From the NCBI GenBank assembly GCA_019239895.1, contig JAFAZH010000012.1, positions 1 to 64,000 on the forward strand: a DNA stretch of 64,000 nt, in the 5' to 3' direction. Below the pieces are notes generated by a model. The model saw nothing but the letters and a program-made list of their open reading frames with translations, was not told where the DNA came from and made no database searches. Positions 45,340-54,178 of the stretch are shown here, piece after piece. Positions within the stretch are counted from its first letter, which is position 1. Every line of letters starts with the position of its first letter. The DNA comes from Abditibacteriaceae bacterium (GTDB lineage Bacteria; Armatimonadota; Abditibacteriia; Abditibacteriales; Abditibacteriaceae). Both the position numbers and the translations under genes were made by a program.

Positions 45340-45828
45340 TTAAGGAGCATCAAAAATCGTTCTGTCCCCGGCAGCCAGGGCCAGACAGAAGTGGCAGGGA
45401 CGGAGATGCTGTTGGCGAACTTGAGCATAAAGCGGGGTTGCGCCAGGTCGCCGTATAGCGCCATTTCGGTCGTGCATAAGCGGGCAATCCAGTCGCCAAT
45501 GATAAAATTGCGGATGCCTGGCGGGTAGCAGCATTACGGTTGTGTTGGCATCTAAATGCGGTGGAAGTAGCAAAGGTTCGCTTGTTTCTGCCGCAGCCTG
45601 CTCCTGGGACTCCTGGTATTGAGACCGGGGCTGCCCGGCTGCAATGTCCTGACCAGGCAGGAGGATCACCAACCAAACCACGATAAGAAAAGTGCCCAAA
45701 CTTAAAAGCGCCATTGGACCTCGGTTAATACCGCTCGTTACCGCAGCATTCTGTGCTTCGGTGCGGTCATTACGGGATAAATAGCCACTCTTGTTAATCC
45801 TGTTAATCCGTTTCATTACGTGCTTCAC
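45340..45828 (-). CDS. Single-pass membrane protein with Cys/His metal-site-like C-terminus
   Basis: 162 residues, unrecognised. Basic N-terminus, one transmembrane helix (ALLSLGTFLIVVWLVILLPG, about 40-59), a Gln/Glu/Ala linker, and a C-terminal block FYHWRLDCPLM ... LRPCHFCLAL. The pattern H-x4-C ... CxxC resembles the small Ada-type or zinc-ribbon motif found at the end of many exported proteins (YH...C...A...G..PC..C). Start at 45828 is not fixed; ATG 45816 is equally possible. Confidence 0.5.
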   Translation of the reverse strand: MKHVMKRINRINKSGYLSRNDRTEAQNAAVTSGINRGPMALLSLGTFLIVVWLVILLPGQDIAAGQPRSQYQESQEQAAAETSEPLLLPPHLDANTTVMLLPARHPQFYHWRLDCPLMHDRNGAIRRPGATPLYAQVRQQHLRPCHFCLALAAGDRTIFDAP

Positions 45829-46051
45829 CTGTTTGAAATGTCTTGCGTCTGTGGTTTACGCCAGAAGGCGTATAACCTATAAAACAGGTTAGCGGGCGCA
45901 GGTTAACACGGAGTTGCCCTTAAATTAAATTTTGGTTTAAGGGAGAAACCAAATGGATTAACAACGGCTTAAGAGAGCGTTAAGAAGACCAATTCACTGA
46001 TTCTATACACTTGCTATTAGTTTTATTGGCAGCGAAAATAAACCTATTCCC

Positions 46052-46528
46052 ATGACACGCCACCCCAAGCACGATGCCGCCTATCACACCACCTGGCATC
46101 CTGAAGCCGAGCAAGCCATTGCGGAACTAAAGCGGGGCAATCTTAACTTTGTAGAGCCGGTTATCAGCTTTCTCGATAAAGACCCCTATACTCATGGTTC
46201 AGGCTATTTGAAAGAAAAGGCGTGGCGCTATCTCAAGCGTGTGACGCTGACCAAAAAGGAAGAGGAAAGGCTGCGCCAGATAGCATTGCATTGCGTCAAG
46301 ACGCGCCTGGGGCGAGAGTTCTTCCCCATGTGTCGCTTTATCTGTGGCATTGCGGATGATAAATTGCGTGCCCAAGTGCAGAAACTCACCGAGTCAGAGG
46401 ATATAAGCGTCCGGCGGCGAGCGAATCTTTTAGCGGCCTACCTTGAAAGCCTGGCTCATGGTGAGCGTTATCGTAGACAGTCCGAACAAGCCTGGGTAGA
46501 GTTTCAGATTTGCAAGAGGACTGTATAG
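46052..46528 (+). CDS. Hypothetical helical protein
   Basis: Unrecognised 158-residue, charged, mostly helical protein (AYHTTWHPEAEQAIAELKRG; YLKRVTLTKKEEERLRQIAL; VRRRANLLAAYLESLAHGER). Paired helices are HEAT-like in style, but no family is evident. No signal peptide or membrane helix. No clear Shine-Dalgarno. It converges with the next gene, 41 bp away, without a visible terminator. Confidence 0.6.
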   Translation: MTRHPKHDAAYHTTWHPEAEQAIAELKRGNLNFVEPVISFLDKDPYTHGSGYLKEKAWRYLKRVTLTKKEEERLRQIALHCVKTRLGREFFPMCRFICGIADDKLRAQVQKLTESEDISVRRRANLLAAYLESLAHGERYRRQSEQAWVEFQICKRTV

Positions 46529-46569
46529 AGGTTCCACCCGAAGCGGATGCTTTGTTCACCGCTGTTGCA

Positions 46570-47193
46570 TTACAATGCCGGAACTTCAATCGTGAAATCT
46601 TCGGACATAACCGCTTCGCTGAGATTGCGAGTTTGGATGCGCAGGGTGTGCGGGCCGCACGGCAGACGCAGGCGCGTGAAAAGGGGCGCGGTGGACTCCA
46701 CCATAAAATCTTCCAGTCGCTCATCGCGTAGAAAACGCACTTCGACCAGCCAGTAGGCAATAGCTCCTGCGGCCTCCTGGAAAGATAAGGCGGTCATGAC
46801 CTGGCGGGCCGGTTTGCTGAAGGTGGCAATAACGGTTTTGGCATTCACTGGTTGTACCTGGCTCTCACGAGGATCAGGAAAACCCAAGATGGAGCAGGGA
46901 TGAGATTGACCTGCGGCGGTGCCGTTAGCATAGGGAGTATGAGCCTGACTCAAAGTCTCGTAGATACTGCGCAGATGCTCCTGGGCCACGCGTAACCCCG
47001 ATTGGATGGAGGCCGCTTCATTGACTTCGAGGGCACGCAGGAGGGTCTCCTGCTCCTGTTGGAGTTGGGTGATGGTAGCGGCGGGTAGAGCCTCAGCGAT
47101 GTGGGAATGCCGCTGCAAGGCTCCTTTAACCTGGGACAGACGCACTAAAGCCGAACCGGGCGAGACAGGCACAATCAGTTGTTCATCAGTCAT
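46570..47193 (-). CDS. Hypothetical protein, coiled coil plus Ig-like C-terminus
   Basis: Unrecognised, 207 residues. Residues 30-90 are likely coiled coil (ATITQLQQEQETLLRALEVN). The C-terminal ~90 residues read like a beta-sandwich (YWLVEVRFLRDERLEDFMVE, RLPCGPHTLRIQTRNLS, EDFTIEVP). No signal peptide. The same structural order occurs in some chaperone-like or surface-associated proteins, but I make no assignment. Confidence 0.6.
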   Translation of the reverse strand: MTDEQLIVPVSPGSALVRLSQVKGALQRHSHIAEALPAATITQLQQEQETLLRALEVNEAASIQSGLRVAQEHLRSIYETLSQAHTPYANGTAAGQSHPCSILGFPDPRESQVQPVNAKTVIATFSKPARQVMTALSFQEAAGAIAYWLVEVRFLRDERLEDFMVESTAPLFTRLRLPCGPHTLRIQTRNLSEAVMSEDFTIEVPAL

Positions 47194-47269
47194 CTGCGAG
47201 AGGTTTCCTTACCAGAACGAAAGAATAAATTTAAGTTCGTCACAGGGTCATTGATTACGTAGCGACGAA

Positions 47270-47336
47270 GGAGCGGAGTCGAGAAATCTTGCTGTTGCAT
47301 GTGAAGTTCGTTTCAAAGATTCCTCGACTCCGCTCC
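47270..47336. repeat. Inverted repeat, GGAGCGGAGTCGAG family
   Basis: 21-bp arms (47270-47290 with 47316-47336) with one mismatch and a 25-nt loop, upstream of the 46570-47193 gene and downstream of the NtrC-type gene. The right arm continues with a duplicated CGCTC unit. Could act as a terminator for the latter. Confidence 0.7.
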
Positions 47337-47391
47337 GCTCCGCCCGGAATGACGAACTATTAAGTAGTATGGTGGGCAACTGAGCTTTATT

Positions 47392-48762
47392 TTAAGGTTG
47401 CAATTGATGCTCTTTTATCTTTTTGCTCAAAGCGGCAGGAGTCCAACCAATATCACGGGCGGCAGCGGAGACTTCCCCATTATGGCGTTGCAAAGCAGTG
47501 CTGATAAATTCCCGCTCCATTTCTTGCAGCGAACGCGAGGCCGAAGAGCTATCGCCATTAGCCGAGCTATCGTGCCCGTTGTCTACTGACAGTGAACCAC
47601 CTAAAGTAAGGGCGAAATCTTCTGGGCGCACATTGCCATCCCGACACAAAATGACGGCCCGCTCTACCGCGTTAATCAATTCGCGGATATTGCCCGGCCA
47701 CGAATAGGCGAGGAGGGCTTTGTGCGCTTCAGCGGAGAAGCCTTTAATGGGCTTGTTGAATTTCTGGCTATAGACGCCGAGGTAATGTTCCGCTAAAGGC
47801 AGAATTTCTTCCTTGCGCTCCCGCAGGGGTGGCAGGTGAATCAGAATCACTTGCAGGCGATAATAGAGGTCTTCCCGGAAGGCACCCTCTTTGATGCGCT
47901 CCTGCAAACGCTGGTTGGTGGCAGCAATGACCCGCACGTCGGTTTTGACACTGGTGTTGCTCCCCACCCGGCGCACTTCCTGGTCTTGCAGCACGCGCAG
48001 TAGTTTGACCTGGGTAGCAGGAGACATTTCGCCGATTTCATCTAAGAAGAGGGTGCCGCCATCGGCTTCTTCAAACAATCCCTTCTTGTTCTGATGCGCC
48101 CCGGTAAAGGAGCCTTTGACGTGGCCGAATAATTCGCTTTCTAAAAGGTTTTCGGGCAAAGCACCGCAGTTAATCGGAATGAACGCCGCATCGCTCCGCT
48201 TGGAATTTTGGTGGATGGCACGGGCAATCAGTTCCTTGCCAGTGCCCGATTCTCCCTGCACCAGAACGGTGGCATCGGTGGGAGCGACCCGGCTAACCAT
48301 GTCGAGCACTTGACGCATAGGTTCCGAGGAAGCGACAATGCTCCCGGAATCGAACTTCTGCTCCACGGCGGAACGCAGGCGAGCGACTTCCGATTTCAGC
48401 CGTTGGCGCTCCATCGCACTGGAGACGGCCAGGAGCAGCAATTCGCTATCTACAGGCTTAGTCAGATAGTCAATCGCGCCCGCTTTCATGGCTTCCACGG
48501 CAGATTCCACACTGCCATAGCCCGTTAAAACAATAACTTCGGTCTGGGGATTATTCGCTTTAGCGGTTTTCAGGATGTCAATGCCGCTGATTTCATCGAG
48601 TTTTAGGTCAGTCACGATCACATCAAAGTCGTTTTTGCCGAGCTTTTCGAGGGCGTCGGCCCCCGTAGCGGCTTGCATTAAGGTATGACCAGCCTGCTTG
48701 AGCAGGGCTGTCAAGGTCAGCCGCATCGAGCTTTGATCGTCTACCAACAGAATATGAGCCAT
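47392..48762 (-). CDS. Sigma-54-dependent response regulator (NtrC family)
   Basis: About 456 residues from ATG 48762, which has GAGG five bases upstream. Receiver domain (1-120, DVIVTDLKLDEI holds the phosphoacceptor Asp, with LLVDDQSS at the start), AAA+ domain (about 135-370, Walker A GESGTGKE, GSFTGA sigma-54 contact loop, LFLDEIGEM Walker B, R-finger region) and a Fis-type helix-turn-helix at the C-terminus (GEVSAAARDIGWTPAALSKK). It opens sigma-54 promoters by ATP hydrolysis after phosphorylation. The gene order kinase (48976) then this regulator downstream of rpoN (50034), all minus strand, makes a complete sigma-54 module. Confidence 0.95.
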   Translation of the reverse strand: MAHILLVDDQSSMRLTLTALLKQAGHTLMQAATGADALEKLGKNDFDVIVTDLKLDEISGIDILKTAKANNPQTEVIVLTGYGSVESAVEAMKAGAIDYLTKPVDSELLLLAVSSAMERQRLKSEVARLRSAVEQKFDSGSIVASSEPMRQVLDMVSRVAPTDATVLVQGESGTGKELIARAIHQNSKRSDAAFIPINCGALPENLLESELFGHVKGSFTGAHQNKKGLFEEADGGTLFLDEIGEMSPATQVKLLRVLQDQEVRRVGSNTSVKTDVRVIAATNQRLQERIKEGAFREDLYYRLQVILIHLPPLRERKEEILPLAEHYLGVYSQKFNKPIKGFSAEAHKALLAYSWPGNIRELINAVERAVILCRDGNVRPEDFALTLGGSLSVDNGHDSSANGDSSSASRSLQEMEREFISTALQRHNGEVSAAARDIGWTPAALSKKIKEHQLQP

Positions 48763-48975
48763 TCTTTCCTCACTGCCAGGGCCTTCAAGAAAGGCCAATT
48801 AAATCGAACCTTCAAGTATCAGTCTAACCATCTATAAAAACGACGCGATTGGGTAATCCATCAAGTCGGATTTTTGCTTAACAATAGGGATGGCGTGGCG
48901 GATGCGGAGCCTCGTCTGGAGAGTTGGGTGAATTTCAGCCCAGAATGGGACGCGGGTCAGCCACGCACCTCTATT

Positions 48976-49974
48976 TTACGTGTTTGAGGGGGGTGTCGGC
49001 AACTCAATGCAAACGCGAGCGCCTGAGACACTGCCAGATTTAGGGGACTTAGCGGGGGCAGATTTTGGCCTATCCTCGATATTATGTTTCTGGCCAGAGT
49101 TGATATTCTCCAGCCAGATACGTCCGCCAGCGGCTTCGACTACGGCATGGGCGATGGAAAGCCCTAACCCGGTGCCCTGCGATTTTTTGGAGTAGAAGGG
49201 TTGAAAGGCACGTTGCAAACTTTCTGTGGAGAAGCCAGGGCCGCTATCTTCGATGCAAAGTACAGCCTTGCCTGCTTCCTGGCGGCTACTCAGGCGCAGG
49301 TGGCCTTTTTCTGGCATCGTGTCGGCAGCGTTTTCCAACACCTGACGTAGCACCTGTCCTATTTGCGTCTCATCGGCCCAGACGTTTAAAGCATCGGGCA
49401 AGGCATCTTCGATCTTAACGGCAGCGTTCAAGATGCCATCTCTTTGCAAAGAGGCCACCAATGAGCGCGCACTATGGGCAAAATCAAAGGCACTGGGTTG
49501 CGGGACAGGCGGCTTGACGTAGCGTGAGAACTCTTCGAGGATGCGCTTCATGCGCAACGCTTCTTTTTTTATGACATCAAGGAGCATCCCCGTCTCTTCG
49601 GCGAGACCCGGATCATCGCGCACGAGGCTAATGGCCGTCAGGATCGAAGAAAGAGGGTTGCGAATCTCATGGGCAATGCCACGCGCCAAGGCATGGACAT
49701 CCGCCAGATGCTCGTTGGACTTAGGCGATTTCCCCGGTTGTCCATTCAGTGTAGCCGTGCCCACCGTTGGGGGAGGGGCAGGGCGCAGGCGCAAACACCA
49801 GCCTTCATCTAATTCTACGGTGCGAATCTGGGGTGATTCCCAATCGCAGTTAGGCTCTCCCACTTCGGAAGCCGCTGCATTATGCGACACAACTGCACCC
49901 GTCTCGTCGCAAATGCAGGCAGGGACAGGCAAGGCATCCAATAAAGATGTTAATTGGGCAATCGTTAAAGACAT
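48976..49974 (-). CDS. Sensor histidine kinase, NtrB-like
   Basis: About 332 residues, soluble (no membrane helix). PAS-like N-terminus (QLTSLLDALPVPACICDETG), HisKA domain with the phosphoacceptor His in ARGIAHEIRNPLSSI (~103), and a HATPase_c domain with N-box VLENAADTM, G1 EDSGPGFS and GTGLGLSIAHAVVE. This matches cytoplasmic NtrB-type kinases that phosphorylate NtrC-type activators; the partner is very likely the gene at 47392-48762. ATG 49974 chosen; no clear Shine-Dalgarno. The C-terminus has an extra Lys/Ser/Pro-rich insertion (DRPKSAPAKSPKSGSVSG) before the last beta strand. Confidence 0.92.
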   Translation of the reverse strand: MSLTIAQLTSLLDALPVPACICDETGAVVSHNAAASEVGEPNCDWESPQIRTVELDEGWCLRLRPAPPPTVGTATLNGQPGKSPKSNEHLADVHALARGIAHEIRNPLSSILTAISLVRDDPGLAEETGMLLDVIKKEALRMKRILEEFSRYVKPPVPQPSAFDFAHSARSLVASLQRDGILNAAVKIEDALPDALNVWADETQIGQVLRQVLENAADTMPEKGHLRLSSRQEAGKAVLCIEDSGPGFSTESLQRAFQPFYSKKSQGTGLGLSIAHAVVEAAGGRIWLENINSGQKHNIEDRPKSAPAKSPKSGSVSGARVCIELPTPPSNT

Positions 49975-50033
49975 AGACCACACTTTATCGCCTGACTTCC
50001 GCGTGGCCTGTCTTTACCGTTCGCTAACTATGC

Positions 50034-51491
50034 TTATTCGTAGCGACGGCGCTGCGCGGCAGGCGGGATTTTCAGAGCTTCACGATACTTCGTGACGGTG
50101 CGTCGGGCAATTTCAATGCCTTTCTTCATGAGTTCGTTGCTAATCTGCTCATCGGAGTAGGGTTTACGCGGGTTTTCATGCGCTAAAAGGTCTTTAATAA
50201 CTTCTTTAATACTCAAGGAAGCATCGAAAAACATTTCGCACGGAATCACTTCGCCTGCCGGAATTAAAGCATATTTTCCTGTCACGGCGCGGCCCACTGT
50301 GGACTCATGCAAGCCCAACTGATGCGCCACCGAAAGCCGGGTGAGGGGCTTCAGCGAGTGCGTGCCTTCTTCGAGGAATTTACCCTGTTCGGCAGCCACC
50401 GCTTCGATAATCAGCTTGAGCGTTTTGCGGCGCTGGTTGAGGTTGTCAATAAATTCGCGGGCGCGAGTGAGGTATTGCTGGACATGCTCGCGGTCTTTGG
50501 ACGAGTAGCCAGCCGGGTCACGGCGCATGGCATCCCAGAGTTGGCGATACACGGCGTTGACCCGCAGGCCCAGACTGCGCGATTCATTGACACTGACTTC
50601 ATACACGCCCTCTTTGCCCTCTACCTTTTTAATCACCACATCGGGCCGGACGCGGCCTTCGCCCAGGGGCGATTGCGACTGCCAGGACGGGCGATATTGG
50701 CGACCAGGATACGGTGTCAGGCGGGTGCGGATAAAGTCGGCGGCGGCTTGTACGGCTTCTGCGGAGACATGCAGCTTGCGGGCAATATCTTCATAGGAGT
50801 GACGGGCCATCGCTTCCCAGTAATCATCAATAAGTTTAAGCGCCAGGCCAGCGTGCCCCTCATCGCGCTCGCGGGCATCCAGATGCACTAATTGCAGGCG
50901 CAAACACTCACGCAGAGAACGTGCCCCGACCCCAACCGGATCAAGTTGTTGCACCTGTTGCAAGACCTCTTCCATCTTGGCTAAGGGCACATCTAACCCT
51001 TCCGCCAGGGTTTCCAGGTCGGTGTCCAGATAGCCATCATCGTTAATACAGCCGATAAGCGCATCGCCCAACTCTCGATGTTCATTAGCACAGTTCATGC
51101 GCCAGGCCCACCGCAGGTGGTCGCTGAGCGTTTCGGGTGACACCAGACGGGCCATTACATCGTCCTGCTCATCATCTATCGAGTAGGTGGGTTTTTCCAT
51201 TGGCGCGGCTTCAAGGGCAAGATCAATGGTCTTTTCCCGCTCCGGCACCGCTTCCTCTTCTTCCCGTGTCATCGCATAGCCGCACTCGCGGCATATAGCG
51301 GTTAACATGGTTGCGCCACAGGCCGGGCATTGCCGCTCGGCGGTGACTTCCAGGGCGGGATTGTTTTGCAATTCCGATTCAATCGCCTGTTCTAACTCGA
51401 CTGAGGGTTGCTGTAAAAGTTCGTAAAAGGCGATCATTTTGGGATTGAGCGTCTGCTCCATCCCCGTATTCATACCAAGTGTTTGAGCCAT
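50034..51491 (-). CDS. rpoN: RNA polymerase sigma-54 factor with zinc-ribbon-like insertion
   Basis: 485 residues. N-terminal activator-interacting region (LNPKMIAFYELLQQPSVELE, QAIESELQNNPALEV), core-binding region (LRWAWRMNCANEHRELGDALIG..NDDGYL), helix-turn-helix (LTRLSVAHQLGLHESTVGRAV) and the RpoN box ARRTVTKYREAL near the C-terminus, contacting the -24 element. Unusual: directly after region I, residues 55-70 read CPACG...CREC (Cys 55, 58, 67, 70), a zinc-ribbon-like knuckle that I do not know from standard RpoN. Followed by acidic region II. Located upstream of the NtrB/NtrC-type genes. Confidence 0.93.
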   Translation of the reverse strand: MAQTLGMNTGMEQTLNPKMIAFYELLQQPSVELEQAIESELQNNPALEVTAERQCPACGATMLTAICRECGYAMTREEEEAVPEREKTIDLALEAAPMEKPTYSIDDEQDDVMARLVSPETLSDHLRWAWRMNCANEHRELGDALIGCINDDGYLDTDLETLAEGLDVPLAKMEEVLQQVQQLDPVGVGARSLRECLRLQLVHLDARERDEGHAGLALKLIDDYWEAMARHSYEDIARKLHVSAEAVQAAADFIRTRLTPYPGRQYRPSWQSQSPLGEGRVRPDVVIKKVEGKEGVYEVSVNESRSLGLRVNAVYRQLWDAMRRDPAGYSSKDREHVQQYLTRAREFIDNLNQRRKTLKLIIEAVAAEQGKFLEEGTHSLKPLTRLSVAHQLGLHESTVGRAVTGKYALIPAGEVIPCEMFFDASLSIKEVIKDLLAHENPRKPYSDEQISNELMKKGIEIARRTVTKYREALKIPPAAQRRRYE

Positions 51492-51842
51492 AGGACGGCC
51501 TGTCCTCTTTTATTTATTTGAACTACTAAAATTAATTTAAAACTGAGTTTACAGAAGTTTCGCTAGGGAAGTTTTAATTGGACAAAAGTTGCACACTTCC
51601 AGAGGTCAAGCACGCGCATAGCCAATTAGATGCCAAAGCCGCTCTGATAGCGGCTCCTATTGCAAAGAGTAGCATAAAACCGAGAGTGGTGAAAAGATAA
51701 GAAAAGCCATTTATTACCGCTTTATTACACACATGGCATCCGCTTTGCTATTGGGTTGATTAGGGGAGGGCGGTATCACAAAAACTTATCTCTTACAGTG
51801 ACAAATCGTACATAAGAACTTCACTGAACCGCCGGATGTAAA
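51492..51842. other. Divergent intergenic region between rpoN and response regulator
   Basis: 351 bp without a gene. Contains the plus-strand sigma-54 promoter (separate entry). On the minus strand, facing rpoN, a weaker site occurs at 51621-51635: TGGCAT, five bases, TGGC (GG and GC ten bases apart, one mismatch in TTGC). This would allow rpoN autoregulation. Confidence 0.4.
51734..51749 (+). promoter_or_regulatory. Sigma-54 (-24/-12) promoter of the response regulator gene
   Basis: TGGCAT, five bases, TTGCT; GG and GC dinucleotides are ten bases apart. One mismatch to TGGCAC. The predicted transcript would start about 51760, giving a leader near 80 nt before ATG 51843. Its position next to rpoN supports it. 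Confidence 0.75.
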
Positions 51843-52337
51843 ATGGCTAATGTGTTATTGGTAGATGATGATGGGAGTGTGCTGTTGACCTTAGCGATTG
51901 CATTACGTCGCTATGGACATACTGTGACCGTCGCCTGCGATGGCAACCAGGCTTTGCTGCACCTGAAGCGACACCAGTTTGCCTATCTCGTATCGGATAT
52001 TCGGATGCCAGGGATGAGCGGTATTGAATTGGCGTCACGGGCACGACGCTTAGCCCATCCGCCTCGTGTCATCCTGACCTCGGCCTACTCGAACGTTCAG
52101 CTCCGCGAGGGTATCGTGGATGCTTTTCTCCAAAAGCCGATTGATACCGAACGCCTTAATGCGATTCTTTCAACTGACCCCGATGCTGGCATGAATAATG
52201 GCGCGGCGCGGGCGGTGGAGAACCAGACTCAGGCAACTGAAACTGCGGGGCCAGAAGCACGGGTAACACCGCAAGAGAGACGACCCTCAACGGGCCGACC
52301 AGGGCCAGCCTTTAGAATCCAGGCTGTTCCCTCTTAA
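51843..52337 (+). CDS. Single-domain response regulator (receiver only)
   Basis: 164 residues. Receiver domain 1-118: NVLLVDDDGSVLLTLAIALR acidic cluster, phosphoacceptor Asp in YLVSDIRMPGMSGIEL (~53), Thr/Ser in RVILTSAYS, and Lys in FLQKPID. Only ~45 disordered residues follow, so there is no output domain. It may act by protein interaction or in a phosphorelay. Transcription is likely sigma-54-dependent. A strong terminator ends the unit. Confidence 0.9.
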   Translation: MANVLLVDDDGSVLLTLAIALRRYGHTVTVACDGNQALLHLKRHQFAYLVSDIRMPGMSGIELASRARRLAHPPRVILTSAYSNVQLREGIVDAFLQKPIDTERLNAILSTDPDAGMNNGAARAVENQTQATETAGPEARVTPQERRPSTGRPGPAFRIQAVPS

Positions 52338-52352
52338 ACTGAGGATTTAGCT

Positions 52353-52390
52353 AAAACGCTCAGAGCTATTAACTTGGCTCTGAGCGTTTT
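52353..52390 (+). terminator. Terminator after response regulator
   Basis: Perfect 14-bp stem (52353-52366 with 52377-52390), 10-nt loop, right arm ending in TTTT followed by CTTGTG. It isolates the response regulator from the suf operon. Confidence 0.9.
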
Positions 52391-52597
52391 CTTGTGTCAC
52401 TCCTTGTTAATGATATAGCTTAAGAAGCCTTATAGACCATCTGCTGCAAGGGCGCACGATTTGCGCTAAACTAATTCCGAGTAAATTAGACGGAATTGAA
52501 AGTTAATGTAAATCAGAGGAGCCACAAGAGCAAAGACTCCTCTCAAGTTAAAGATTATAGCCCAATATTAGTTGCGTTAAGTGAGAGGGTGTGAGCG

Positions 52598-54043
52598 ATG
52601 AGTACAGATACAAATACCATTGAACAGTTAGCGACCCAAGAGTATAAATATGGGTTCTTTACAGATATTGAAGCCGAAACCGTGCCGCGCGGTTTAAATG
52701 AAGATATTGTCCGCATGATTTCCGCCAAGAAGAACGAGCCGGAGTTCATGCTGGAATGGCGGCTCAAGGCTTTTCGCCACTGGCAGACATTGGAAGAACC
52801 AGCCTGGGCTAATGTTCATTATCCCCAGATTGATTTTGAGAATATCATCTACTATTCGGCTCCCAAGCCCAAAAAGCAACTGAATAGCCTGGATGAGGTT
52901 GACCCGGAGCTGCTGGAAACCTTCAATAAGCTGGGTATTTCCCTGGATGAACAGAAGCGGCTCACAGGTGTCGCGGTGGATGCGGTTTTCGACAGCGTTT
53001 CCGTGGCGACGACCTTTAAGGATAAGTTAGCCGAACTGGGCATTATCTTTTGCTCGTTTTCCGAAGCCGTGCAGAACCACCCTGACCTCGTGCGCAAGTA
53101 TATGGGTTCGGTAGTGCCCTACACCGATAACTTTTATGCAGCCTTGAACTCAGCCGTGTTTAGTGATGGCTCGTTTTGCTACATCCCACCGGGCGTGCGT
53201 TGTCCAATGGAACTTTCCACCTATTTCCGCATTAATGCGGTGGATACAGGTCAGTTCGAGCGCACTTTGCTGATTGCTGATGAAGGCGGCTATGTGAGCT
53301 ATCTCGAAGGCTGCACGGCCCCCATGCGTGACACTAATCAACTGCACGCGGCGGTGGTGGAGATTGTGGCTTTAGATAATGCCCAGGTGAAGTATTCAAC
53401 CGTGCAGAACTGGTATCCCGGCGACAAAGAAGGTAAGGGTGGCATTTATAACTTCGTCACCAAGCGCGGTAAGTGCGCCGGGGTCAACTCCAAGATTTCC
53501 TGGACACAGGTTGAAACGGGTTCGGCCATTACCTGGAAGTATCCTGGCGTGATTTTGCAGGGAGATAACTCCATTGGCGAGTTTTATTCGGTGGCCGTGA
53601 CCAACAACTTCCAGCAAGCCGATACGGGCACTAAGATGATTCACATCGGCAAGAACACGCGCAGCACCATTGTTTCCAAGGGCATTTCGGCGGGACGTGG
53701 CCAGAACTCTTATCGCGGCCTGGTGCGGGTGCTGAAAAATGCCGAAGGCGCACGCAACTTCTCGCAGTGCGACTCACTCCTGATTGGCGACCGTTGCGGC
53801 GCACACACTTTCCCTTATATCGAAGTGCGCAACCCCTCGGCCCGTGTGGAGCATGAGGCATCCACCTCCAAAGTCGGCGAAGACCAGATTTTCTATTGCA
53901 ACCAGCGCGGCATCTCGACTGAAGACGCCGTTTCCATGATCGTTAATGGGTTCTGCAAGGAAGTCTTCCGCGAGTTGCCGATGGAATTCGCCGTCGAAGC
54001 CCAAAAACTATTAAGCATTAGCCTCGAAGGAAGCGTTGGTTAG
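52598..54043 (+). CDS. sufB: Fe-S cluster assembly scaffold protein SufB
   Basis: 481 residues, full-length SufB. Starts after an AG-rich leader (GAGAGGGTGTGAGCG). Motifs: [63 protein letters not shown]-type block and CDSLLIG; the Cys/His ligands for the nascent cluster lie in the C-terminal beta-helix. With SufC and SufD it forms the SufBCD scaffold that receives sulfur from SufS/SufE. First gene of the suf operon. Confidence 0.97.
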   Translation: MSTDTNTIEQLATQEYKYGFFTDIEAETVPRGLNEDIVRMISAKKNEPEFMLEWRLKAFRHWQTLEEPAWANVHYPQIDFENIIYYSAPKPKKQLNSLDEVDPELLETFNKLGISLDEQKRLTGVAVDAVFDSVSVATTFKDKLAELGIIFCSFSEAVQNHPDLVRKYMGSVVPYTDNFYAALNSAVFSDGSFCYIPPGVRCPMELSTYFRINAVDTGQFERTLLIADEGGYVSYLEGCTAPMRDTNQLHAAVVEIVALDNAQVKYSTVQNWYPGDKEGKGGIYNFVTKRGKCAGVNSKISWTQVETGSAITWKYPGVILQGDNSIGEFYSVAVTNNFQQADTGTKMIHIGKNTRSTIVSKGISAGRGQNSYRGLVRVLKNAEGARNFSQCDSLLIGDRCGAHTFPYIEVRNPSARVEHEASTSKVGEDQIFYCNQRGISTEDAVSMIVNGFCKEVFRELPMEFAVEAQKLLSISLEGSVG

Positions 54044-54050
54044 GAATTTT

Positions 54051-54178
54051 GTCCTTTGTCATTGATCATTCGTCCTTGGCGGGATTTGCACAAGCCATAA
54101 CGATAGAGGATTAGCTATCATTTGCTTGCACAAAGGACGAATGACCAATGACGAAGGACAACTGACAAAGGACAATTA
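54051..54178. repeat. Inverted pair of ACAAAGG heptamer arrays between sufB and sufC
   Basis: Left arm 54051-54078 has four units (GTCCTTT, GTCATTG, ATCATTC, GTCCTTG). Right arm 54130-54178 has seven units in exact register (ACAAAGG, ACGAATG, ACCAATG, ACGAAGG, ACAACTG, ACAAAGG, ACAATTA) and ends directly before the sufC ATG. The last AAAGGA supplies the only visible Shine-Dalgarno of sufC, and the two arms can form a hairpin that would sequester it. Confidence 0.9.

Noticed and set aside
52450-52464. Possible sigma-54 site before sufB
   Set aside because: GG and GC have the right spacing and the -12 is TTGC, but the -24 reads GGGCGC rather than TGGCAC. Too weak.
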